Shown: piece by piece, positions 18,217-26,392 of the stretch
How positions within the stretch are numbered: the stretch's first letter is position 1
How the letters are laid out: the number at the start of each line of letters is the position of its first letter
From: Butyrivibrio sp. VCD2006
GTDB taxonomy: Bacteria > Bacillota > Clostridia > Lachnospirales > Lachnospiraceae
Direction: 5' to 3'
Length of the DNA: 64,000 bases
Assembly (NCBI RefSeq): GCF_000423925.1
Contig: NZ_AUIX01000025.1
Span: forward strand, 30,333-94,332
Made by a program: the position numbers and the translations under genes
The notes under the pieces: generated by a model
What the model saw: only the letters and a program-made list of their open reading frames with translations
Databases searched by the model: none
What the model was told of the DNA's origin: nothing

Positions 18217-18405
18217 ATGAACGGAGTAGTTAATTTGCCAAATATAAATATGCCAGTTACTGGCGGCAATGTCGTAGCTTTAGCAGCGATAGGTGCTATA
18301 GAGTTTCTGATCTTTGTAGCTATTATGAACGAATATAGCATTGAGGTATCTGCTGAAACTACAAAGAACGGAGTAAAAGGAAACCTGAAGTTTTACGCTG
18401 AATAG
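18217..18405 (+). CDS. small single-pass membrane protein
   Basis: A 62-residue protein with one hydrophobic segment (residues about 18-39, GNVVALAAIGAIEFLIFVAI), a short polar N-terminus and a charged C-terminal tail. The ATG at 18217 follows GGGAGGTG; a start at 18199 would lengthen it by six residues but has a weaker site. Function unknown; small membrane proteins recur through the 17.7-32 kb region. Confidence 0.6.
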   Translation: MNGVVNLPNINMPVTGGNVVALAAIGAIEFLIFVAIMNEYSIEVSAETTKNGVKGNLKFYAE

Positions 18406-18417
18406 GAGGAAAGCATA

Positions 18418-18699
18418 ATGTTTGTTAATTCATTGGAAGATATAGTTTTTGATTCTTGTCTGGATGGAATTCTTGTAGCAAATCAGGGAGACTTTTTTAT
18501 CAATGATCCTGAATGCGAAATAGAGGTTGACTTTGAAGATTACGAAAACGAGCAGGAAAGGCCGGAGGACTTGATAGATGATGTTTTTTCTTATGCCGGA
18601 ATTAATAGAGCTTATTTGGAACATGTGGATTCTGGCTTGAGAAGAGCAATTTTGGAGGATGCCGGTTTAGATGCAGATGAATTCGATTATGAATACTGA
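18418..18699 (+). CDS. small acidic protein, paralogue of the 27.9 kb gene
   Basis: A 93-residue, strongly acidic protein. The C-terminal 45 residues, including LRRAILEDAGLDADEFDYEY, match the C-terminus of the acidic protein at 27927-28205 (RREALEDAGFDADDFDDFDF). The shared part looks like a small helical bundle closed by an acidic tail. The ribosome binding site AGGAGGA lies 8 bases upstream. No Pfam-style family is recognised. The pair suggests that the two regions share an origin or pathway. Confidence 0.65.
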   Translation: MFVNSLEDIVFDSCLDGILVANQGDFFINDPECEIEVDFEDYENEQERPEDLIDDVFSYAGINRAYLEHVDSGLRRAILEDAGLDADEFDYEY

Positions 18700-18790
18700 T
18701 GCCGGTTTATGGGGATGAAAAAAGTTGGGGGCTGTTTCTTAGTAATTATGTTGTTGATGCAGCTTTGCTGTTAAGGAAGGAGACTCCAAT

Positions 18791-20473
18791 ATGAGTGAAA
18801 ATGCTATCAGCCAGTTTACGGCTAATGACTTCTCCAGGATTATGCATTTTAGTGGAACGAACTTTTTTAAGTCATTTGAGCCAAAGGAAATAGATCTGGG
18901 AGTTTTCCTTGTATATGGCCCGGATGATACTAATCTCTTTTACCGGGAGATAGAGAATCTTAGGGTTGGTGATGAGGTTTTTCTTAGGGAAGGTGGCATT
19001 CCATATAAGCTAAATATGAGCGGCAGATCAATTCTGGTTTGTAAAGAATCCGGTGGGAGTATTGGAATGCTTGATAAAGAGCCGGATAAGCTGTGTGCGT
19101 CTCTTATCCATAACGGATACAAGCTTGTTGCTCATGTGAATATGATAAATACTTCTATTCCTATGAATGAGTACAGATCCTGGAAGCCTTTTAACATAAG
19201 AGTAACGTTGGTTGATGACAGAAAATTGTCTCCATTAGGTGCTTTGAGAGCTGGCAGGGTTGCGGTCAGAAATACTAAGTCAAAAGAAATGCTTTTGCTT
19301 AGAGACAAGATTGACGTTGCATACATTGATAGAAGCAAGATATTGCTGCTTAATCAGCAAAAGATAGGTGACAATCTTAGATTTGTTCACAAGGCTGATG
19401 AGCATAAAGATGGAAAATACACGGTTCAGATAATAACAGCGGATAAGCAGACGATTGGCTATGTTAATGGACGGATTACAGGGATGATTTCTAAGATGTT
19501 GGATTCGGGAATGTCCATCCGTGCGGTGCTAAGGAGTACCGCAAAGTTTAGGAAGACTGAGCAGGGAACTATATTTATGGCAGAAAGTCCTGAAATCGAC
19601 ATAGTTATGGATGATTATTCCTATGATATGAGCTCTGATTATTATGATCAGGAACCGGATGAGATAGATGCGTTATTCAAGGAGTGGCTTAATCATGAAT
19701 GCGCAAAGCCAGAGGTTGATGTTGAGGAGGTACACCTTGGCTGTGCCAGAATCTTTGGACTTCGTGATGAACTGAGGCTTAAGAAAATATTATGTGGGCT
19801 GAGAATAGGGGATCCAATAAAACTGGCTTATACAAAGAAGAGAGTGTCTGTGACCGATGACAACACAGGTGAGACTCGCATGGAGGATGATGAGTCTATA
19901 AGAGTGGATGCTTATGATGGAGAATGCATGGGTTTCATGCAATCAAGAGAAGACATGCTGGTTATAAAGCTGCTGAAGCTTGGAATGAATGTCAGGGCAG
20001 AGGTAAAAGAAATAAATCTGGTAGAACCATTTAACAGACGAAATGCGCTGGTGCTGGATTTGTACTTATCAGGTGAAATAAGAGAAATGATAGGCAGTGA
20101 TTCCCAGATTCTGCTTGGAGAGGGCGACGATCCTAATATAGATGAGCATGATGATAATGTTGGCACAAGGTTTGATATCGGTTTTGCCAATGATTTGAAA
20201 AAGATGGAAGATGCGTCAGAAAAACTATCAAGGATAAGACCTGGTGACAAACTGAAGTTTGTAAGAGAACCAGACAATCAAGATGATCCGAATGCAGTGA
20301 TGGTATACACAATGGATGATGTGTCGCTCGGATACCTGTATCACTATAATTGTGAGTTTATTCCTAATTTGATGGATGCGGGGAATCTTGTATATGGAGT
20401 TGTAAGAAGTGTACATGATGAAGGAAAACCTATATTTGCTTCTATGGACTTCTTTATATATGTGCTTTTTTAA
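18791..20473 (+). CDS. multi-HIRAN-domain protein
   Basis: A 560-residue protein built of repeated HIRAN-like units. The last one (about residues 468-555) is clearest: GDKLKFVREPDNQDDPNAV then VSLGYL. Related units are seen near residues 15-110 (LRVGDEVFL, GSIGML), 130-235 and 320-420 (LRIGDPIKLAY, ECMGFM). HIRAN domains bind DNA ends or stalled-fork structures and are usually fused to helicases; here there is no enzyme domain, so the protein may be a multivalent DNA or end sensor. The ATG follows AAGGAAGGAG. It heads a four-gene unit with a J-domain protein, a TerB-like protein and an AAA+ ATPase. Confidence 0.8.
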   Translation: MSENAISQFTANDFSRIMHFSGTNFFKSFEPKEIDLGVFLVYGPDDTNLFYREIENLRVGDEVFLREGGIPYKLNMSGRSILVCKESGGSIGMLDKEPDKLCASLIHNGYKLVAHVNMINTSIPMNEYRSWKPFNIRVTLVDDRKLSPLGALRAGRVAVRNTKSKEMLLLRDKIDVAYIDRSKILLLNQQKIGDNLRFVHKADEHKDGKYTVQIITADKQTIGYVNGRITGMISKMLDSGMSIRAVLRSTAKFRKTEQGTIFMAESPEIDIVMDDYSYDMSSDYYDQEPDEIDALFKEWLNHECAKPEVDVEEVHLGCARIFGLRDELRLKKILCGLRIGDPIKLAYTKKRVSVTDDNTGETRMEDDESIRVDAYDGECMGFMQSREDMLVIKLLKLGMNVRAEVKEINLVEPFNRRNALVLDLYLSGEIREMIGSDSQILLGEGDDPNIDEHDDNVGTRFDIGFANDLKKMEDASEKLSRIRPGDKLKFVREPDNQDDPNAVMVYTMDDVSLGYLYHYNCEFIPNLMDAGNLVYGVVRSVHDEGKPIFASMDFFIYVLF

Positions 20474-20504
20474 GATGGATAAGGAGCATCAGAGGTAAGG
20501 GCCT

Positions 20505-21563
20505 ATGGATAATAACGCTAATAAAATCATTCTAACAAAAAGCGAATATGAAAGATTGGTAGAAAAGGTGCAGGAGCTGAAGGGTATAGTTGCTGCACTT
20601 TCGGCAGAAAGAGATGATCTTAAGCTTCATATATGCAGAGAAATCCAAGCTGATTATGATCATAAAGTCGGGAATCTTGAGTATCAGATCATGATGTATA
20701 ACCTGGAAATAGAGAGGCTGAGACTGATTATCAGTTTTCTGCAGACCGCAATTAATACAGCCGGAGAAGCATCGTATGAGGAAGCTGAACAAAGGGCGGA
20801 TGATGAACTGTCTGAGTTTTATGAGGAGCTGAATCAGAAGGCTGAGGATATTAAGAATGATGAAGAATATGCTCAGAGAAGAGCTGAGCAAGATAAGGAG
20901 AATGAAAGACAGGCAGAAGCAAGGGAAGAGACAAAGAACCAGGGTACAGAGCGGGAAGATTCTGTTGATACAGAAGGAAATGATGAGACTAATTCAGACA
21001 ATGATGGAGATGGAAAGGAATCTGAAGAGGAAAGCAGCGACTATACTTCGAGAGAGGATGAAGAACGAGATGATAGAGCTGGCAAAAAGAAAGAATCTCC
21101 AGACAAGGAGCTGAAGAGACTTTACAGATATATAAATAAAAAGCTACATCCTGACAGTAATCCAAATCAGACAGAAGAGGAAAAACAGCTATTCTATGAT
21201 GCTCAGACTGCTTTTCAGGAAGGAAACCTAAATAGGCTAAGAGAAATTGTTGATATTATCGATGGCTCAGATGTTTCAGAAAAATATAAGAACAGTGCAG
21301 AAGGCATAGCGGAGCTTAAAGCATTATTGGGAAGGCTTATAGTGCAGAGGGACTTTTTGGTATCTGAGATTAGTGAAATCAAGAATAGTTTCCCGTACAA
21401 CGCAAAGGACTTTCTCGACGATGATGAAGCAGTAAAGAAAAAGCAGGAAGAACTTAGAAGCATTATAAATGATCTTTTGGCAACTATTGAGGAGCTTAAC
21501 AAGCGTATAGACGAATTGGATCAAGAACTAAAGGAAGCTGAAAAGATGTCTCAATGTGGGTAA
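20505..21563 (+). CDS. coiled-coil J-domain (DnaJ-like) protein
   Basis: A 352-residue protein. Residues about 1-85 and 265-350 are coiled coil. The centre (about 140-200) is a low-complexity Glu/Asp/Ser linker. After it comes a J-domain-like unit, LYRYINKKLHPDSNPN with the HPD triad (about residues 212-214) that stimulates Hsp70 ATPase, then a helix (QLFYDAQTAFQEGN). The order, with the J-domain in the middle, is unusual. It may recruit DnaK to a complex containing the next gene products. Start chosen at the ATG behind GAGGTAAGGG. Confidence 0.75.
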   Translation: MDNNANKIILTKSEYERLVEKVQELKGIVAALSAERDDLKLHICREIQADYDHKVGNLEYQIMMYNLEIERLRLIISFLQTAINTAGEASYEEAEQRADDELSEFYEELNQKAEDIKNDEEYAQRRAEQDKENERQAEAREETKNQGTEREDSVDTEGNDETNSDNDGDGKESEEESSDYTSREDEERDDRAGKKKESPDKELKRLYRYINKKLHPDSNPNQTEEEKQLFYDAQTAFQEGNLNRLREIVDIIDGSDVSEKYKNSAEGIAELKALLGRLIVQRDFLVSEISEIKNSFPYNAKDFLDDDEAVKKKQEELRSIINDLLATIEELNKRIDELDQELKEAEKMSQCG

Positions 21564-21578
21564 TGGAGGTGACGTGAT

Positions 21579-22142
21579 ATGGAAGGATATTCTGTAAAGA
21601 CGTATGTCGATAAGGTGTCGGAGCTGGCAATGATGATATTTGAAAAGGGAGGTGCACCATTAGAATCCGATCGTGGTATCAGAGTAGAGATTGCGCTTTT
21701 TCTAATGTATCTCGCTACGGCTGATGATGAAATTGACTGGGACGAAATGCGTGAGATTGGCTATGACTGTGGGATTGAGATAACAAAATGGAATATAGAT
21801 GAGTACCTTGCTGGCGGAGGTGTTAAGTCTGGGAAATATGGAAGTTCTGTCCCGTATACTTTTCAGTTAATGGTAGAAGCAGATAAAGCGCTTTCAGGCA
21901 CAGAAACAGATCTTAACTGTGCAGAAAGCATGCTTGATATATACAGGTTTCTGGCAGATTCTTCTATCAATAAGGCAAAGATAGTTAACAGTCAGCGAAT
22001 AACGCGTGCTAAGGATTATTTAGGCATGATTGAGAGGTATTGGGTTAACAACAGACCATGTAAAGCATCTATGTCACGCAAAGGAATGATGCAAACAATC
22101 ATTGCCTCAAAGAAGGGAGTAGCAGCTCCTAAGAAGTGCTAA
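21579..22142 (+). CDS. TerB-like helical protein
   Basis: A 187-residue protein. The segment ALFLMYLATADDEIDWDEMREI (about residues 34-55) has the hydrophobic helix followed by D-D-E-I-D-x-x-E acidic pattern of TerB-like domains, which bind metal and occur in tellurite/stress modules and with J-domain proteins. The C-terminal part is helical and basic. It starts 15 bases after the J-domain gene behind GGAGGTGA. The TerB assignment rests on pattern only. Confidence 0.55.
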   Translation: MEGYSVKTYVDKVSELAMMIFEKGGAPLESDRGIRVEIALFLMYLATADDEIDWDEMREIGYDCGIEITKWNIDEYLAGGGVKSGKYGSSVPYTFQLMVEADKALSGTETDLNCAESMLDIYRFLADSSINKAKIVNSQRITRAKDYLGMIERYWVNNRPCKASMSRKGMMQTIIASKKGVAAPKKC

Positions 22143-22179
22143 AGTTAGAAACGTTTTCTGTGAAAGAGAGGAAACAAGA

Positions 22180-23580
22180 ATGAATAAAGAGTTAAAGAAA
22201 GCAATAAAGCAGTTATTTGAATTATGTGACCCTAATTCAGCAGCATCAGGTGCGATTGAATCTGGTAGCTTGGAGAAGAATACCCTAAAGACAGAGTTTG
22301 TTGATTTCATATCCTATATTTCGGCGTCTGATGGAACTATATCTGAGAGTGAGGCTGATTTTTTACAGGAATACTTTAATCTGCATTATTCCCCGGAAGA
22401 ATTAAGGAAGTACATTGATCAGAACAGGACATACTCTACAGACTATGAAAGTACTCCTCCGGCTACACTAATAAGGCTTGTGGATCAGGATAATGCGGTA
22501 TTTAGAGATAAACTGGATGTTTCATATTCTGTAGCTCAGTCATTTATAGATGTATTTGATTGCCTCGGGAAGGAATTCATTGTATGTGATGGGGATGCTG
22601 ACAGGCAGGAGATTGAGGACTTTTCGACTTACATGTCCATGCTGAAGAATTATAAAAGAGAGCATGCAGCTTTTTCTGATCAGGTTGAGGGTGTGGTTGA
22701 TGTCAGCGATGTTCATCCTGGAGAAATTCTGCCAAAGTTCAATGAATCTGGAGATAAGGAGAAGAGTTTACCGGAGCTATTGGATGAATTGAATAGTCTT
22801 ATTGGACTTGAGAGTGTTAAAAAAGATGTTAATACACTTATTCATATGCAGGAAATAAGGAAAATCCGTAGGGAACGTGGCCTTAAAGATATTCCTGTCT
22901 CGAATCATCTTGTGTTTTATGGAAATCCGGGTACAGGAAAAACCACAGTGGCTAGATTACTGGCACAAATATACCATGCTATGGGAATACTTTCTAAGGG
23001 ACAGTTTGTCGAGACGGATAGATCCGGGCTTGTCGCAGGGTATGTTGGTCAGACTGCGTTAAAGGTTCAGGAAACTGTTGAGAAAGCGCTTGGTGGAGTT
23101 CTATTCATTGATGAGGCATATTCTCTTACATATTCTGATAGTGGGAATGACTATGGGCAGGAAGCTGTTGATACATTACTGAAGCAGATGGAGGACCATA
23201 GGGAAGATCTGATTGTTATAGTTGCGGGTTATCCAGAGCTGATGGCTGGATTTATTGACTCAAATCCTGGGCTTCGTTCCAGATTTAATAAGTACATTAA
23301 CTTTGAGGACTACAACGACATACAGCTTCTTGAGATATTCAAGCTTATGTGCAAAAACTCAGGGTATGTTCCTACTGGTGAAGTGATCCAGCACTGTTCA
23401 TCTGTGTTTGAAAAGATGTATCAGAATCATGGAAAGAACTTTGCAAATGCTAGAGAGGTAAGGAATTTCTTTGAGACAGCAATGATGAACCAGGCGGACA
23501 GATTGTTCGATGAGACTGATTTGAGTAATGAAAAGCTCTCTACGCTGGTTCTGTCAGATGTGCAGGGAATAGCATCCTGA
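22180..23580 (+). CDS. TerB-like/CbxX-type AAA+ ATPase
   Basis: A 466-residue protein. The N-terminus (about residues 30-130) has a TerB-like helical pattern (ISASDGTISESEADFL). The C-terminal half is a CbxX/CfxQ-SpoVK-type AAA+ domain: LIGLESVKKDVNTL, Walker A GNPGTGKT (about 248), GYVGQTALK pore-loop region, Walker B VLFIDEAYSL (about 306), sensor and arginine finger region NPGLRSRF. These ATPases remodel protein complexes and form hexamers. It is the last gene of its block and is followed by a terminator. Together with the J-domain and TerB-like genes it suggests a protein-remodelling stress response. Confidence 0.85.
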   Translation: MNKELKKAIKQLFELCDPNSAASGAIESGSLEKNTLKTEFVDFISYISASDGTISESEADFLQEYFNLHYSPEELRKYIDQNRTYSTDYESTPPATLIRLVDQDNAVFRDKLDVSYSVAQSFIDVFDCLGKEFIVCDGDADRQEIEDFSTYMSMLKNYKREHAAFSDQVEGVVDVSDVHPGEILPKFNESGDKEKSLPELLDELNSLIGLESVKKDVNTLIHMQEIRKIRRERGLKDIPVSNHLVFYGNPGTGKTTVARLLAQIYHAMGILSKGQFVETDRSGLVAGYVGQTALKVQETVEKALGGVLFIDEAYSLTYSDSGNDYGQEAVDTLLKQMEDHREDLIVIVAGYPELMAGFIDSNPGLRSRFNKYINFEDYNDIQLLEIFKLMCKNSGYVPTGEVIQHCSSVFEKMYQNHGKNFANAREVRNFFETAMMNQADRLFDETDLSNEKLSTLVLSDVQGIAS

Positions 23581-23586
23581 GATGTA

Positions 23587-23641
23587 AAAAACTATGCGGA
23601 CTTTGGGTATTATGTTCGCATAGTTTTTTTAATTAGGAAAA
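23587..23641 (+). terminator. intrinsic terminator of the HIRAN/AAA+ block
   Basis: AAACTATGCG pairs with CGCATAGTT and is followed by seven T and AATTAGGAAAAA. Stem shape, loop length and the 3' flank closely match the terminator at 17636-17677. Confidence 0.85.
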
Positions 23642-23722
23642 AATAATTAAACAGTAAAATTAAATCAGAATAAAGAACGACCGGTGTTCTTAGATGAAAA
23701 GTAGTAGGAGAGGAGGCTTGCC

Positions 23723-23920
23723 ATGAGTAATCAGAGAATTTATAAAACCAGAGATTTTATAACAGTTCTTAATAAGAATGGATTTAATTTGGTTCGGATT
23801 AGAGGAGATCATGGCATCTTCTCTAATGGGAAAAAATCTATAGCAATCACAATAAAGGGAAAGGAGATAAATCGGATGATTGCTAGGAGGCTTATCAAAG
23901 AAAATGGATTTGTTATGTAG
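23723..23920 (+). CDS. HicA-like mRNA interferase, no HicB seen
   Basis: A 65-residue protein with the HicA/YcfA double-stranded RNA-binding-like fold pattern: an N-terminal helix (FITVLNKNGF), then RIRGDHGIF with the conserved His, then a strand pair and a C-terminal helix ending RRLIKENGF. HicA proteins cleave mRNA unless bound by HicB. No HicB-type antitoxin lies on either side; the next gene is unrelated. It may be an orphan or repurposed RNA-binding protein. Ribosome binding site GGAGAGGAGG precedes the ATG. Confidence 0.7.
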   Translation: MSNQRIYKTRDFITVLNKNGFNLVRIRGDHGIFSNGKKSIAITIKGKEINRMIARRLIKENGFVM

Positions 23921-23948
23921 CATCTGAAAAGTTGGAGGGAGAAAATCA

Positions 23949-24254
23949 ATGAAAAACGTAGATGATAGTTTACTTGTTTCAATGGTTAGAGATCTTGAGA
24001 ATACTCGTAGTAAATACAATGGCTACTCATATGTTACAACAATAAGAAACATTTTGGTGGGAAAGGAATCAGCCTACATTGCTCCGTTCTTTGTAACAAA
24101 ACCTTATTATGGGATGTATGTAAGTCTATCAAAGGATGAAACACGAAGATTGATGGATAGTTTAATTTCAAACGGGCAGCTTGATTACATTATTTCTAAT
24201 AAGGGAAAGAAACTATATTGTACTCATGAGTATTATAACCAGCTGTGCAGGTAA
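23949..24254 (+). CDS. hypothetical protein, winged-helix-like
   Basis: A 101-residue protein. The C-terminal half (TRRLMDSLISNGQLDYIISNKGKKL without gaps is helix then hairpin) has the look of a winged helix, but no family is recognised. It follows the HicA-like gene by 28 bases and the site TTGGAGGGAG. It is not a HicB homologue as far as can be seen. Function unknown. Confidence 0.55.
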   Translation: MKNVDDSLLVSMVRDLENTRSKYNGYSYVTTIRNILVGKESAYIAPFFVTKPYYGMYVSLSKDETRRLMDSLISNGQLDYIISNKGKKLYCTHEYYNQLCR

Positions 24255-24292
24255 GAGAATTACCAAAACGATGTTGCGTAGAGGAAGATAGA

Positions 24293-24847
24293 ATGTTGCT
24301 TTTTACTGAGAGATTGATCATATTGCAAATTAGTAAAAAAGAAGCAAGTAAATGCTATGAAAATTGGGGAAAGGGTGGTTCTCTGGAGGAGTATTTGCCT
24401 GGATTTCCGCTTAAAAATGTAGATGAGATGACACAGTTTTGTGATGATATGTCAAAGAAAATCAATAATTACAGTATCTGCTTGCGGAAGGATAAAACGC
24501 CAATAGGATATGTGTGTTTGGATATTCCATGCAGTGAGCAAAAATACGGAGAACTTGGATATGTTATAGGCGAAAAGTTTAGAGGAAAAGGATACGCCTA
24601 TGAAGCTGTAAATGCAGTTATGAGAAAAGGGTTTGGGAACGATGATCTCTATATAATTGAGGCAAAAGTCGCAGAAACAAACGAAGCATCAAGAGGGATG
24701 CTGGAAAAGATAGGTTTTTCTGAAGAAACAAGATTAAGAAAACGCTTCTATAATCGCAAAAGTGATGATAGAGAAAACATCATAGTATATTCTATGACGC
24801 GTGATGAGTATGAAAAATTAGGGAGTGTGGCCGATGCAAGGATATAA
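24293..24847 (+). CDS. GNAT N-acetyltransferase
   Basis: A 184-residue GCN5-related acetyltransferase. The acetyl-CoA-binding motif A is ELGYVIGEKFRGKGYAYEAV (RGKGYA loop), followed by the NEASRGMLEKIGF motif B typical of the RimJ/Acetyltransf_3 branch. The substrate is unknown; related enzymes modify ribosomal proteins, amino acids or antibiotics. The ATG at 24293 follows GAGGAAG; an upstream GTG at 24245 lies in the end of the preceding gene. The 3' end overlaps the next gene by 14 bases. Confidence 0.85.
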   Translation: MLLFTERLIILQISKKEASKCYENWGKGGSLEEYLPGFPLKNVDEMTQFCDDMSKKINNYSICLRKDKTPIGYVCLDIPCSEQKYGELGYVIGEKFRGKGYAYEAVNAVMRKGFGNDDLYIIEAKVAETNEASRGMLEKIGFSEETRLRKRFYNRKSDDRENIIVYSMTRDEYEKLGSVADARI

Positions 24848-25088
24848 AATCTTTGAATACTTGGAACAGTTTCAGGATGAGCAAGAAAACTGGCATTATA
24901 AAAGCATTTGCGAAATGAAGATGCATATTCTGCTTCCTCCAAATCCATCTGACAAGGAAATCATGGAGGCAATAGATAATGCTGGTTATATTTTCGAGCT
25001 TGTCGGATTTAAAAGAAGAGGTGAAGACATTGAAATGATATATAAAAAGGGTGATGTGCCAATAGGGATATGGAAAAGGGTTTCTTGA
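24834..25088 (+). CDS. small hypothetical protein
   Basis: An 84-residue soluble protein beginning inside the acetyltransferase gene, so probably translated with it. Helix and strand alternate, and LLPPNPSDKEIMEAIDNAGY may be a loop and helix. No family is recognised. The ATG at 24834 is preferred over the GTG at 24825 because GGGAG lies at correct distance. Confidence 0.5.
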   Translation: MQGYKIFEYLEQFQDEQENWHYKSICEMKMHILLPPNPSDKEIMEAIDNAGYIFELVGFKRRGEDIEMIYKKGDVPIGIWKRVS

Positions 25089-25133
25089 CATTATTGCTAC
25101 AGACGATTGAATCTTGTGAAAGGCGGTGTATAT

Positions 25134-25331
25134 ATGGGATTATTCGGATTTTTTTCAAGTGATGATGAACATGATGTAAGGTTAACAGACCATGAAATAG
25201 AAAAACTCACAAAGAATATGTCGCGTTCTGAAAAGAAAGAATTCTACCGTAGGCAGGAAGAACTTGAGCGTGATAGGGAAGATAGAGAAGCGTGGCATTG
25301 GGCTATGGGAGATTGGGATGAAGATGTTTAG
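25134..25331 (+). CDS. small charged protein
   Basis: A 65-residue protein, rich in Asp/Glu and Arg, with a hydrophobic start (MGLFGFF) and a helical middle (SEKKEFYRRQEELERDRED). The end is acidic and Trp-rich. The ATG at 25134 follows AAGGCGGTG. No function recognised. It lies between other small genes with short gaps. Confidence 0.5.
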   Translation: MGLFGFFSSDDEHDVRLTDHEIEKLTKNMSRSEKKEFYRRQEELERDREDREAWHWAMGDWDEDV

Positions 25332-25343
25332 GAGGGAGTCATA

Positions 25344-25562
25344 ATGTTTGGTTTTTATATCGTGTTTTTGAATTCTGATTTACTATACTATTTTAATATA
25401 TTCATGGAGAATCTTTTTGCAATGGCAGGGATGCGCTGGGAATTCTTCCTTAGTCTATTAGAAACATATATGGAATTTTCACTCTTGGTCCATATTGTTA
25501 AATTCAGAATTGAGATGCGAAAGGAAAAACCAAAGATACCTTTCATTCAGACTGATATTTAG
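25344..25562 (+). CDS. small membrane protein, paralogue of the 27.1 kb gene
   Basis: A 72-residue protein with two hydrophobic stretches and a charged tail. Its C-terminal part (LLVHIVKFRIEMRKEKPKIP) matches the gene at 27087-27281 (LLHIVLFKNELKKDYPDIP), so the two are paralogues. The ribosome binding site AGGAGGGAG is strong. The role is unknown; the pair frames the exonuclease and SIMPL genes. Confidence 0.6.
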   Translation: MFGFYIVFLNSDLLYYFNIFMENLFAMAGMRWEFFLSLLETYMEFSLLVHIVKFRIEMRKEKPKIPFIQTDI

Positions 25563-25615
25563 TTGGCTACCCTCGCGATTAGTCCAGTTGCGATTGAGAA
25601 ACAAACAGGAATTCG

Positions 25616-25631
25616 ACTATACAGGTATAGT
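25616..25631. promoter_or_regulatory. operator-like palindrome
   Basis: ACTATAC-AG-GTATAGT is a perfect 7+2+7 inverted repeat in the gap before the exonuclease gene. It is too short and has no T-run, so it is more likely a protein-binding site than a terminator. No matching regulator is assigned. Confidence 0.3.
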
Positions 25632-25722
25632 TATAGGACAGCATATTAAGTAAACTGTAGTCAGTAGCAGCAATGATAATGATGCATAAGAAAATCTACT
25701 GGAGTGTTAAGAGGAAATATAT

Positions 25723-26373
25723 ATGAAATATGCAGTTATAGATCTTGAAATGTGTATGGTTCCTAAGGCTTATAGGAAAATAGGCTATAACTATCGTCAG
25801 GAAACCATTCAGATTGGCGCAGTCCTTCTTGATGAGGATTATGAGATTATCGATGAGTTCAATACGTATGTTAAGCCTGAATTTGGTTACATAGATAGCT
25901 TTATCGAGAATTTGACTGGTATTTCTCAGAGAGATGTTGAGAATGCTCCTTGTTTTGAAGATGCTTTGGAATCCTTTTTGGATTGGCTGCCGGCAGATGA
26001 TGTCAGATGTGTATCCTGGAGCAATTCTGATCCCAAGCAGATTATCCGTGAAACATTTGAAAAGGGTATCGAGGATGATCGCCTTGAGATTATCTTTGCA
26101 AACTGGATTGATTGTCAGAAGACCTTCGGACGGAAGATGGATAGAAGAATGGCATATAGCCTTGAGGAGGCACTTTTCATATCTAACATAGCACCTGACG
26201 GAAGAGCACATGATGGTCTGGTGGATGCTGCCAATACAGCAGTTCTTTTTACAAAGCTAGAGACAGATCCTGATTACAGGCTCAATGAGCTGTATGAGAC
26301 TGCTAGAAAAGAAGATGTTGATCATCTTAGTTTCTGTATGGGAGATTTGTTTGCAGGATTAGCGTTGGCATAA
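25723..26373 (+). CDS. DEDDh 3'-5' exonuclease (DnaQ/RNase T-like)
   Basis: A 216-residue exonuclease of the DEDD superfamily. Exo I is AVIDLEM (Asp, Glu at residues 6 and 8), Exo II includes the Asp in WSNSDPKQI, and Exo III is HDGLVDAANTA with the catalytic His, giving the DEDDh subtype. ETIQIGAVLL after Exo I is typical. It would trim single-stranded DNA or RNA ends. No polymerase domain is attached. Ribosome binding site GAGGAAA precedes the ATG. Its neighbours are small genes and a SIMPL protein, so the target is unclear. Confidence 0.85.
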   Translation: MKYAVIDLEMCMVPKAYRKIGYNYRQETIQIGAVLLDEDYEIIDEFNTYVKPEFGYIDSFIENLTGISQRDVENAPCFEDALESFLDWLPADDVRCVSWSNSDPKQIIRETFEKGIEDDRLEIIFANWIDCQKTFGRKMDRRMAYSLEEALFISNIAPDGRAHDGLVDAANTAVLFTKLETDPDYRLNELYETARKEDVDHLSFCMGDLFAGLALA

Positions 26374-26392
26374 TAGTAGGAGGGACAGAATT

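Noticed and set aside
18715..18774. 19-codon hydrophobic frame (start MKKVGGCFLVIM)
   Set aside because: Very short, with a weak ribosome binding site; it could be a leader peptide, but nothing supports it.
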